Source: an uncultured Oscillospiraceae bacterium (GTDB taxonomy: Bacteria; Bacillota; Clostridia; Oscillospirales; Ruminococcaceae). From it: DNA of 9,478 nucleotides. The translations under genes were made by a program, and so were the position numbers. The notes below the pieces were generated by a model. The model saw nothing but the letters and a program-made list of their open reading frames with translations, did no database searches and was not told the origin of the DNA. Shown here piece by piece: positions 1-6,496 of the stretch. The first letter of the stretch is position 1. The number at the start of each line of letters is the position of its first letter. Where the stretch lies: the NCBI GenBank assembly GCA_910579545.1, contig CAJTVI010000084.1, positions 1 to 9,478 of the forward strand. The letters are read 5' to 3'.

Positions 1-2
1 AG

Positions 3-290
3 ATTGTACAGCTAAATGAGGAAGTAATCAAGGGTCAGATCAAGGAACTTGTGCGAGGCAGCGTGGAGGAAACGCTCAACGAGCTGCTGGAGGCAGAGGC
101 AGAGAAGCTGACCCAGACAGCACGGTACGAGCGCAGAGAAGTGCGATAAGGGTACCGGGATAGCTAATTATGACTGAAACCTCACCACGCTCTCTAAAGG
201 TATCATGCTCGATGTACCACACCCCAAAGACATATATTTCGATACAGCAATTCCTTCACTGTATTTGAGTGGAAAGCAGTTGTTCTGATA
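3..290 (+). pseudogene. IS256-family transposase, decayed N-terminal remnant
   Basis: Reading from base 3 gives a stretch typical of the N-terminal part of IS256 (mutator-type) DDE transposases: an ELVRGSVEETLNELLEAEAE segment, then a TARYERRE segment. It stops at TAA 147-149, where the family has Gln in (R)QGYR. Homology resumes as GYR, then shifts by one base near 165 to read NYD-stop-NLTT and LDVPHPKDIYFDTAI, matching the family pattern HYDRNLTT...VPKLKG..FETAI. Near 253-257 the frame changes again and a VESS piece (269-280) resembles the family RRESS. There are thus at least three in-line stops (147, 175, 266) and two frame changes, so no functional product is possible. The start lies outside the window; the catalytic DDE region is absent, because the similarity fades near 290-320 where the convergent SDR gene ends. 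The exact right border is uncertain. Confidence 0.8.
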
Positions 291-315
291 AATCTTATAT
301 CTCAAAAAGTGAAGA

Positions 316-1314
316 TTACTCCTTTTTATGCAATTCTTCAAAACGATTAATTTCCATTTCCAATTTAAAATCCAAGAATAATCGCATACAATCATATTGC
401 GGTCGATATCCTAATTCTTCTTTTGCATTTTCGATATTCATCAAGAATCCTCCTCCCGCTTTCTTCTCAGGACGGTAAATAATCTTCGAGGGAGCATTAT
501 CAGGAGAAAACACCCTAATTATCGTTTCAATCTGTTCCTGTAATGTAACAGGGATGCCTGTTCCTACATTATAAAGACCTTCGTTTCGATTTACCTCTAC
601 CGCTTTACATAACATTTGAGCACAGTCATACACATGAACCATGTCTTTAGAATAATGGGGATCTCCCCATAATTCTATCGGGGCGCCTTTTTTTGCTCTA
701 TCAATCATATAATAAACCGGCCGTAATGTTTTAACGCCATTGGGAAAATAATAATGGTATGGATTATAACTATAGATTGTGGGGAATCTAAAGATAAATT
801 TTTTTAGCCCATACTCCTGATGGTAATGTTCAATCAATTCTAATGCCGTATTTTTCGAAATTACATATAGCGCATGATCCCCCTTATAATCAAATTTGAA
901 AGGCAAATCCGATTTCAAGGGAATCCCTGTATTTCCATAGAGCGCCAAATCAAATACCGTAGTTGAAAACAAAACCCTATCCGCATGTGTCTTTCGACAG
1001 TATTCAAGGACATTAAATGCCCCAACAATATTAGATTGGATATATGCCTGCGGTTGATACACTTCCATATATGATGGAATTTGCGCGGCAAGATAAACAA
1101 CTGCAAACACATCATTTTGAGGAAGAACATCGAAGTCCGCTTCTTTTGAAATATCAACAGGATAATATTTTATTCCCTTTTTTTTGAAAAAATCCGTTTT
1201 CCTTCGCCCGGAAGCAACAATTTCATACTCGCTACTATCAAAATATTCCAAAGCATATTTCAGGACATATGATCCTACATTTCCTGTTGCGCCAAATATT
1301 ACAATTTTTTTCAT
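316..1314 (-). CDS. NAD(P)-dependent sugar epimerase/reductase, extended SDR family
   Basis: The 332-residue protein is a complete extended short-chain dehydrogenase/reductase, the family of UDP-/dTDP-sugar epimerases, dehydratases and 4-ketosugar reductases. Visible marks are the nucleotide-binding GATGNVG at residues 8-14, the sheet motif YLAAQ near 74-78, the SxxVF-like segment at 117-121 (candidate active-site Ser/Thr), the catalytic YxxxK as Y150-K154, a KDMVHVYD segment at 223-230 equivalent to the family's RDxVxVxD, and YNVGTG at 248-253. An ATG 30 bases upstream (1344) is open, but the start at 1314 is preferred: a GGAAGGAA Shine-Dalgarno sits 11 bases before it and MKKIVIFGATG is the expected N-terminus. 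It is the last gene of the sugar operon, 70 bases after the PLP-fold protein, and ends beside the IS256 remnant with no obvious terminator. It probably alters the C4 or another carbon of a nucleotide-linked deoxysugar; the substrate cannot be read from sequence. Confidence 0.9.
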   Translation of the reverse strand: MKKIVIFGATGNVGSYVLKYALEYFDSSEYEIVASGRRKTDFFKKKGIKYYPVDISKEADFDVLPQNDVFAVVYLAAQIPSYMEVYQPQAYIQSNIVGAFNVLEYCRKTHADRVLFSTTVFDLALYGNTGIPLKSDLPFKFDYKGDHALYVISKNTALELIEHYHQEYGLKKFIFRFPTIYSYNPYHYYFPNGVKTLRPVYYMIDRAKKGAPIELWGDPHYSKDMVHVYDCAQMLCKAVEVNRNEGLYNVGTGIPVTLQEQIETIIRVFSPDNAPSKIIYRPEKKAGGGFLMNIENAKEELGYRPQYDCMRLFLDFKLEMEINRFEELHKKE

Positions 1315-1325
1315 ATAAAAATCAG

Positions 1326-1333
1326 TTCCTTCC
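1326..1333 (-). promoter_or_regulatory. Ribosome binding site fixing the SDR start
   Basis: The minus strand reads GGAAGGAA here, 11 bases before the ATG at 1314. It lies inside the longer open frame that begins at 1344, so it argues for the shorter 332-residue protein. The longer start has no comparable purine tract in front of it. Confidence 0.65.
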
Positions 1334-1384
1334 ATATTCTTCATTAATCCATTAAAGCATAAAACCGCATTGTGAAGATTTATG

Positions 1385-2344
1385 TTAATCCCCTTCGAAG
1401 AGAATGCTTTTTATTATATGTGAAAGATATTTCATATCGCATAAAGAGTATCTCTGGTCGCATGGAATTGGTAAAATGTCTGACGCGAACTTATACTCTA
1501 ATAATTCTTTAGGGCATTTTTGCAATATTTCCGGCCAAAGCACCGGAATATAAATGCATTTTTCTATCAGCTTTCTCCTTAGAATATATGCATTGGGAAT
1601 CATCAATGGATACATAAATGCTCCATCTGGAATTCTTAATTTCAGCGCGTTGACGTTCCCAAAAAAGTCAAAAAGATATTTAAAATTTTGGGTTCGTCTC
1701 ATTCTTGCTTTTTCATAGTCAATAGCATGAAGCAAATTCCATGTTAGTTTTGACATTTTTTTGATTGGCTCATTTCCGAAAAAATCATTATTTTGAGATG
1801 CCTCTATATAAAAATCCGATGCACTTTTTTCATATCTTCCTAGTACAAAGTGCATTCGTTCAAATGATATATCTTGCGGTATTTCTCTTTCAAGAATGGT
1901 GTCGGTATATAAAAAGGCTCCATCAGATACACCCCAAAATTTACGGCATGTGTAAAGTGTATCAATGTTTTTTATAGGTTTCGCGTAATAATTATGCGCA
2001 TTATCCACAATAATATTTTTATATTTTTGAGAGAGAATTGTTATCCTTTCTTCGGTTAATTGTCCATAATAATTAACAATATAAATCCAGTCACTTTCTT
2101 GAGGCTGAACATCAACTGGTTCAAAAGATTTATTAATATGATAACACTTTACTCCTGTTTGGTATTTTTTGCATACATGGCTGACAGAATCGCACAAAAA
2201 TATCGGTAACCATATTTTCTTGATTTTTTTTGCTTCAAGAATATATGCAAGTGCATTCCTTCCACAATTCAATGCAATAGCATTTTCATGAATCATGGGA
2301 AGATTATATGTGTCAAGTTGTAAATATCCACCTATCTCCTTCAT
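1385..2344 (-). CDS. Divergent PLP-dependent transferase-fold protein (DegT-like)
   Basis: This 319-residue protein is a distant, short relative of the DegT/DnrJ/EryC1/StrS sugar aminotransferases (fold type I PLP enzymes). The family layout can be followed: a CGRNAL segment at 27-32 in the place of the phosphate-binding small-residue loop, VDNAHNYYA at 113-121 matching the family DAAHAFG (D114 would contact the PLP ring nitrogen, H117 stacks), then CRKFWGVSDGAFLY at 133-146 in which K135 falls at the Schiff-base lysine when aligned on the following acidic-Gly-small triplet (family K..(5)..EGG, here K..(5)..DGA). The C-terminus LPIPCDQRYS (291-300) also resembles the family ending. It is about 50 residues shorter than the VioA-like neighbour and lacks a normal TPFTF loop, so substrate and even transaminase activity are open. 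The start has an AAGAGG site 5-6 bases upstream. It follows the WbqC gene by 80 bases in the same operon. Confidence 0.8.
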   Translation of the reverse strand: MKEIGGYLQLDTYNLPMIHENAIALNCGRNALAYILEAKKIKKIWLPIFLCDSVSHVCKKYQTGVKCYHINKSFEPVDVQPQESDWIYIVNYYGQLTEERITILSQKYKNIIVDNAHNYYAKPIKNIDTLYTCRKFWGVSDGAFLYTDTILEREIPQDISFERMHFVLGRYEKSASDFYIEASQNNDFFGNEPIKKMSKLTWNLLHAIDYEKARMRRTQNFKYLFDFFGNVNALKLRIPDGAFMYPLMIPNAYILRRKLIEKCIYIPVLWPEILQKCPKELLEYKFASDILPIPCDQRYSLCDMKYLSHIIKSILFEGD

Positions 2345-2424
2345 TGCATCCTCTTTACTCTTTTATGGATTATTCTTGTCAAATGATGTAACTAGTGGTT
2401 GAAATTGCTATCGCTCCTTTTTAT

Positions 2425-3126
2425 TTAAGACAGTAAAGTATATCTCGTCAAAAAATACTTTACCCTTTCCACACTGTTAAACATCATCACATCTAAAATT
2501 GATAAGTTGTCCTGAAAGTCATTATTATATTGCTTATATTTAATAGGGTCACTTTTAACAAAATATAATTGGATTTTATGCTTTATAAATTCCTCAGAAA
2601 AATATAGATGCTGGCCCCCAATGGCATTATAATATTGATCCGCATTCAGCAATTTGCAAATAGCTATAACTTTATCTTGTGCACGCAAGCCAGTGTCTTT
2701 ATTCAGTGTTGAAGAAACAATCAGTTCTGTATCAATCGAAAGATATTTATTGATTGTCACAAATGAATTTATAATGTATTGCGCAATGTTTTCGGCTTGA
2801 AACCCAAGGATTTGTTCAACAAGCGGATATACCTCTGAAAAATAGGGGGCTTTTGAATATGCATTTTTTAAAATACATAAATTTTTCCTTTGCAAATGCG
2901 GGTCATTGTTCACTTGAACTTCATTGATTAGTTTATTAGGGCTGGCTCCAAGCATAGGAACATTAAAATAATGTGGTTGTCCATTTACAAGAATACGGTT
3001 TCTGTTAATCCAACCACCCTTTATAAAATTAACGTCGTCATATATTACATATTTATCCACAGCATTCATCAGCTGCCAATAACCAATATATGGCAAAAAG
3101 TAAGGTTGCATAATCCCAACTTTCAT
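2425..3126 (-). CDS. WbqC-family protein
   Basis: The 233-residue protein matches the WbqC-like family, named from O-antigen loci, along its full length. Diagnostic parts are the N-terminal MQPYFLPYIGYWQL at 6-19, YDDVNFIKGGWINRNRI at 29-45, the basic-aromatic PHYFNVP at 51-57, and the C-terminal LSILDVMMFNSVE at 208-220, which corresponds to the family's LSIIDxLxxN region. It has no signal peptide or membrane segment, so it should act in the cytoplasm. The biochemical role of the family is not settled as far as I know; its members occur in amino-sugar clusters beside DegT aminotransferases, as here, which suggests work on the amino sugar or its acyl group (inference). The ATG at 3126 has a strong GGAGG five to six bases upstream and lies 29 bases after the aminotransferase stop, so the two are almost certainly co-transcribed. 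Confidence 0.93.
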   Translation of the reverse strand: MKVGIMQPYFLPYIGYWQLMNAVDKYVIYDDVNFIKGGWINRNRILVNGQPHYFNVPMLGASPNKLINEVQVNNDPHLQRKNLCILKNAYSKAPYFSEVYPLVEQILGFQAENIAQYIINSFVTINKYLSIDTELIVSSTLNKDTGLRAQDKVIAICKLLNADQYYNAIGGQHLYFSEEFIKHKIQLYFVKSDPIKYKQYNNDFQDNLSILDVMMFNSVERVKYFLTRYTLLS

Positions 3127-3155
3127 TTTTTCCTCCAGTTTAGTGGATCAGCATA

Positions 3156-4262
3156 TTATCGACACAGTTGTAAAATGATTCTACAAACCGAATCGACAAT
3201 CTCAAAAGTCAATTCCGCATAAAGCGGCAGGGTCAAGACTTTTTTGCTTACGCACAGTGCAATGGGTGTACCATTGGAATCAAAATGCCCTTTAAAGCAG
3301 TCAAAGGAACTGGTCAATGGGTAAAAATACTTTCGTGCACCGAAATTTTGCTGGGCTAATGCCTCAAACACTTCATCCCGAGTTGCTCCAAAAATATCCT
3401 CATGAACAACAATTGGGAAATATGCATAATTCTGCTGCACATCCGGCTGTATGGGATTTAACTGCAGGCCGGGAATCCCCCCCAGATGCTGGCGGTAGCG
3501 TTCCGCTACCGCCTTTCGTTTTGCAAGTTCTTCGTCTATATGGCGCAGATTGCACAGCCCCATTGCAGCACAAAACTCATTCATCTTGGCATTTGCGCCC
3601 ACGGCATCCACTGTTTCCGGGCCACGGATACCAAAGTTTTTCAGGCGATACAAGTCAAGTCCAAAATCCTCACTGTCAAAACAGGCCGCGCCACCCTCAA
3701 TGGTATTGAAGACCTTGGTTGCATGAAAGCTGAAACAGGACACATCGCCAAAACAACCGATTCCTTTTCCCTTATAGCGTACGCCAAACGCATGCGCGGC
3801 GTCATAAAGCACCTTCAAGCGGTGTTTTTTTGCAATGGCTTCGATTGTCTCCACATCGCATACATTGCCATAGACATGTACCGGCAAAATCGCACTCGTT
3901 TTTTCGGTAATCAGGCTTTCAATTTTAGACGCATCTATGGTAAATGTAACCGGGTCGATGTCGCAAAACACCGGTTCCAGTCCATTACGGACGATCGCGT
4001 GGGTCGTGGACGCAAAGGTGAAAGGGGTTGTAATGACCTCACTGCCCTTTGGAAGATTTAATGCCTGCAGGGAAAGTTCAATGGCCATGTGGCCATTTGT
4101 AAAGAGATCAAGCTGCTGTACGCCAAGGTATTTAATAAGTTCTGCTTGCAGCTCCTGATGCTTAGGCCCCATATTGGTGAGCCAATGAGTATTCCAGATG
4201 GGCGCGATCTCTTTTATATACTCTTCCAATTCGGGCATGGAGGATCGGGTAACATTGATCAT
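3156..4262 (-). CDS. VioA-like sugar aminotransferase (DegT/DnrJ/EryC1/StrS)
   Basis: This is a full-length (368 residues) PLP-dependent nucleotide-sugar aminotransferase. Counting from the ATG at 4262 it shows an INVTRSSMP start and HWLTNMGP, both typical of VioA-type enzymes that convert dTDP-4-keto-6-deoxyglucose to the 4-amino sugar; TNGHMAIELSLQAL near 55-68; TTPFTFASTTHAI near 78-89; DAAHAFG with D154 and H157; and SFHATKVFNTIEGG with Schiff-base lysine K183. The open frame extends four codons further to a GTG at 4274, but an AAGGTGG site eight bases before the ATG at 4262 decides for the shorter form. It is the second gene of the operon, 42 bases after the flippase. The specific product (Qui4N-type versus another amino sugar) is inferred from overall resemblance; an enzyme making a 3-amino sugar cannot be excluded. 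Its base composition is intermediate between the AT-rich downstream genes and the GC-rich clp region. Confidence 0.95.
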   Translation of the reverse strand: MINVTRSSMPELEEYIKEIAPIWNTHWLTNMGPKHQELQAELIKYLGVQQLDLFTNGHMAIELSLQALNLPKGSEVITTPFTFASTTHAIVRNGLEPVFCDIDPVTFTIDASKIESLITEKTSAILPVHVYGNVCDVETIEAIAKKHRLKVLYDAAHAFGVRYKGKGIGCFGDVSCFSFHATKVFNTIEGGAACFDSEDFGLDLYRLKNFGIRGPETVDAVGANAKMNEFCAAMGLCNLRHIDEELAKRKAVAERYRQHLGGIPGLQLNPIQPDVQQNYAYFPIVVHEDIFGATRDEVFEALAQQNFGARKYFYPLTSSFDCFKGHFDSNGTPIALCVSKKVLTLPLYAELTFEIVDSVCRIILQLCR

Positions 4263-4270
4263 ACGCAACA

Positions 4271-4277
4271 CCACCTT
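4271..4277 (-). promoter_or_regulatory. Ribosome binding site deciding the aminotransferase start
   Basis: The minus strand reads AAGGTGG, with eight bases to the ATG at 4262. It overlaps the alternative upstream GTG at 4274, which therefore is unlikely to be the initiator. Confidence 0.7.
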
Positions 4278-4304
4278 TCAGATAGAGCGAAATTGAATAT
4301 CGCG

Positions 4305-5876
4305 TTATTTTTCAATCTCCTTGTGGGTAAGCCTTTTCCATAAAGATTTAAGTATTACTTTTCCATCTCCATACAACTGCTGTTTTTCCAGTTTATCTAG
4401 GCAAAAAACAAGGCTGGTAACAAGATAAACGGTTAAAACCACCAGGCCTTTCAAAAAAAGCCCTGCCCATGTAGATACCGAAAAGCAATTTAGTGCCGGT
4501 TTTAATATGAATGCCAAAGCAACATATGCAAGCATTTTCCCATATGTGGACTTTAAGAACATACCAACTGAAATGTTCAAATGTTTTTTATAAAGGATCA
4601 GCCGGAATGCACTGCGCAGCGTATAGCCGGCTCCAACCACCAGGCCGGCCCCGGTTGCCCCGGCAATGCTGATCAGCGGGATACTCGCCGCCAGCATGAA
4701 GATGGCTGTTACAAGATACAGGATCGCCTGTGGTTTGACGATGCCCTTTGCCAGCATCTCGGTATCATAGATGTGGAAGGGAGTAAAGGCAAGTTCGCCG
4801 ATCAGCAAAAAACAGGCGCAAGGATACGCGGCGCGATAATTTTCGCCCATCCATATAACAAAAAACTCCTCTCCCACACAAAAAAAGCCGATGAGGATCA
4901 AAAACGAAAGCATCCCCAAAATCCGCCCCACCCGGATGGCAAGCCCATCCAGCCTGGCGCGTTCGTTTGCATCATTCTGCAGCCGGGTGACCTTGGGCAA
5001 AAACATGCCGCCAATGGCATTGGTGAGCAAGAACGCATATCCGTTCAGGGTATTGGCCGCCCCATAAATGGCGACCGCCTCGGCCCCCAGCAGGGCGGTG
5101 ATGACGGATGGGAGAAGGCCGGTGCCGAGCGTTGTTGAAACGCTGGTTACCACCGACCAAATGGAAAAAGAAAGGATGCTTTTTAACAAAACAACATCAA
5201 TTTTTCCCCAACAAGGAATAACCCGCAGGCGCAAACGAACAACAAACCATTTGATGGCGATTGCGATAACCCCGCTGAGAATATTCGAAAGCACCAGTGC
5301 ATAAAGGCCCCAGCCCCGCCAGATCGAAAAAACGACAAAAACGATGGTAAGCACCCGCGTAAGCAGTTCACAGCCCTTGAGGGTTGTAAACTCCTCATAC
5401 GCGCCGAGGATCCCATTGAGGTTCGCAAAAGGGAACGCAAAGAGGTTGTAGCTTACGACCATGATATACACGACGCGAAAAGCCGCGAGTTCTGCCTCGG
5501 AAAGGGCGGCATAGATCGTGCCAAGGAAAAAAAACAAAACGCTGGAAACAACAAGGATAACCGCATCTATCGAGAAATAAAGCTTATAGACCAGCCCGAC
5601 AAATCGTTCCAAGCCCTGCTTGTCCTGTTTTGCGCGGTATTGGGACGCGAACCGGGAGAGCGCCGAGCCGATGCCAAAGTCAAACATCAGGATGCTGGTG
5701 ATCGAGATCGCCAGCGTATACAAACCGTAATTGCTCTGGCCGATCTGACGGACCATCCAAGGGGTATACACAATGCCCGCAAGGATATTGACCGCAAGTG
5801 AAAGATAGGCAACGATGCTTCCTTTAATTATTTTTCGATTTCCATTTCCTTCGATTGTGCCGTTATTTATTTCCAT
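4305..5876 (-). CDS. wzx: Wzx-type polysaccharide flippase (MOP superfamily)
   Basis: The 523-residue product is a polytopic membrane protein of the polysaccharide transport (PST/RfbX) branch of the MOP superfamily. Such proteins move undecaprenyl-diphosphate-linked sugar units across the cytoplasmic membrane. The N-terminus has the usual short cytosolic stretch, then a first membrane segment near 20-42 ending in YTPWMVRQIGQSNYGLY, a classic Wzx feature, followed by FDFGIGSALSRFASQYRA at 66-82. I count about 12-14 hydrophobic segments, roughly at 20-42, 50-70, 98-120, 135-158, 172-187, 190-212, 235-262, 280-293, 318-340, 352-368, 385-422, 445-462 and 472-492. The C-terminus is basic and cytosolic. 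It is the first gene of the sugar operon, with a promoter about 100 bases upstream. Its own Shine-Dalgarno is poor: an AGGGAAA lies 16 bases from the ATG, too far for good use. Base composition changes sharply inside the gene. Confidence 0.93.
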   Translation of the reverse strand: MEINNGTIEGNGNRKIIKGSIVAYLSLAVNILAGIVYTPWMVRQIGQSNYGLYTLAISITSILMFDFGIGSALSRFASQYRAKQDKQGLERFVGLVYKLYFSIDAVILVVSSVLFFFLGTIYAALSEAELAAFRVVYIMVVSYNLFAFPFANLNGILGAYEEFTTLKGCELLTRVLTIVFVVFSIWRGWGLYALVLSNILSGVIAIAIKWFVVRLRLRVIPCWGKIDVVLLKSILSFSIWSVVTSVSTTLGTGLLPSVITALLGAEAVAIYGAANTLNGYAFLLTNAIGGMFLPKVTRLQNDANERARLDGLAIRVGRILGMLSFLILIGFFCVGEEFFVIWMGENYRAAYPCACFLLIGELAFTPFHIYDTEMLAKGIVKPQAILYLVTAIFMLAASIPLISIAGATGAGLVVGAGYTLRSAFRLILYKKHLNISVGMFLKSTYGKMLAYVALAFILKPALNCFSVSTWAGLFLKGLVVLTVYLVTSLVFCLDKLEKQQLYGDGKVILKSLWKRLTHKEIEK

Positions 5877-5984
5877 AATCCATCAAACTATATTTCCCTG
5901 CAAAACGACTGTTTTTGTAAAAGCGTACCCAACCTGATTTAAAATGCATGATCATCTGCTGCTTTGGGAGTTCTGTCTTTGCTA

Positions 5985-6013
5985 AGTTTACACCATTTGA
6001 GTTCTACTGTCAA
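5985..6013 (-). promoter_or_regulatory. Sigma-A-type promoter of the sugar operon
   Basis: On the minus strand a perfect TTGACA (-35, positions 6013-6008) is followed by 17 bases and TAAACT (-10, 5990-5985), which matches TATAAT at four of six positions. Transcription would begin near 5978, leaving an untranslated leader of about 100 bases before the wzx ATG at 5876. No other -35/-10 pair of similar quality was seen in the gap reading towards wzx. The box match is direct; activity is inferred. Confidence 0.65.
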
Positions 6014-6293
6014 ACCAGACGGGAGCGGCTGCCAATGGCTTTCTGTTGTTCGGAAAATCAGGGATAAAAGGGCGTGCAAAGCGCACCCGCCTTATAATAT
6101 GCAGCCGCAAATAGCTGCCTTGGATCGCGCAAAAGCGCCTTGTCAGCCCCGGCCGGTGCGGGCAAGGGTCAGTTTTCGGGCATCTGCCAGATGCCGGTGC
6201 GGTGCGGGGGGGCGGCGCCTTTGTCCCTGCAGGGCAAGGCGTTTTGCAAACAGGCGCCGGGGTTCTTTGGTAAGCAGTAAACATATACAAACA

Positions 6294-6336
6294 CCCCCAA
6301 AAGATTTTGCCTTTATGATACAAAGTCTTTTGGGGG
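6294..6336 (-). terminator. Long hairpin, candidate terminator downstream of clp
   Basis: Two 11-base arms pair perfectly (CCCCCAAAAGA at 6294-6304 and TCTTTTGGGGG at 6326-6336). The stem continues inward for four more pairs (6306-6309 with 6321-6324) after one position that is a G-U wobble in a plus-strand transcript and an A-C mismatch in a minus-strand one. The loop is 11 bases. On the minus strand the stem is followed by TGTTTGTATATG, moderately T-rich, which suits termination of the clp transcript about 160 bases past its stop codon. On the plus strand the following bases are G-rich, which fits less well. The structure is certain as an inverted repeat; the terminator role is inferred. 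Confidence 0.5.
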
Positions 6337-6440
6337 CGGGACGGTTTTGTTGGGAATATCCCTTTTCAGGCTGGAGACAAGGGCAGCTGGCAGGCAAAAA
6401 ATCTCCATGGAACGCAGATTTTGCGGCTTCTTGTTTTGAG

Positions 6441-6464
6441 AAGGGGCCGGTGCGGCCCCCCTTT
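6441..6464 (-). terminator. GC-rich hairpin just 3' of clp, possible terminator
   Basis: GGGGCCG (6443-6449) and CGGCCCC (6453-6459) form a seven-base perfect stem with a three-base loop, starting about 37 bases after the clp stop codon. On the minus strand the stem is followed by TTCTCAAAAC, only a weak T-tract. It may act alone or together with the hairpin at 6294-6336. Confidence 0.4.
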
Positions 6465-6496
6465 GCGATGGGCAGGGGCGCCGGGGCAGCCGGGGC

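Larger units (their letters stand above)
5877..6496. other. Intergenic region between the clp gene and the sugar operon
   Basis: About 620 bases without a credible gene. Long open frames exist on both strands because stop codons are scarce in the GC-rich part, but their translations are Arg/Pro/Cys-rich, lack recognisable family motifs and are not preceded by convincing ribosome binding sites. The region holds the operon promoter (5985-6013), two hairpins (6294-6336 and 6441-6464), and a small perfect inverted repeat at 6179-6195 (GGCATCT, three-base loop, AGATGCC). Composition changes from AT-rich on the wzx side to GC-rich on the clp side across this stretch, near 6100. I see nothing else in it. 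Confidence 0.7.

Noticed and set aside
2345..2424. AAGGAG tract and a TTGACA-like box in the gap between the WbqC gene and the PLP-fold gene
   Set aside because: The AAGGAG has no ATG, GTG or TTG at a usable distance, and the TTGACA lacks a good -10 at 16-18 bases (17 bases on reads AGTAAA). The gap is best seen as an ordinary operon spacer.
6093..6098. TATAAT on the plus strand as a promoter reading towards clp
   Set aside because: The 17-base-upstream hexamer is GGGCGT, nothing like TTGACA, and there is no plus-strand gene for it to serve.
6179..6195. Small inverted repeat GGCATCT/AGATGCC as an operator or terminator
   Set aside because: Seven pairs with a three-base loop and no T-tract, away from promoter elements; this can occur by chance in GC-rich DNA, so it is only mentioned within the intergenic entry.
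5988..6323. Minus-strand 111-residue open frame in the gap
   Set aside because: It overlaps the well-formed operon promoter, contains one arm of the long hairpin at its start, and its Cys/Pro/Arg-rich translation resembles no known protein.
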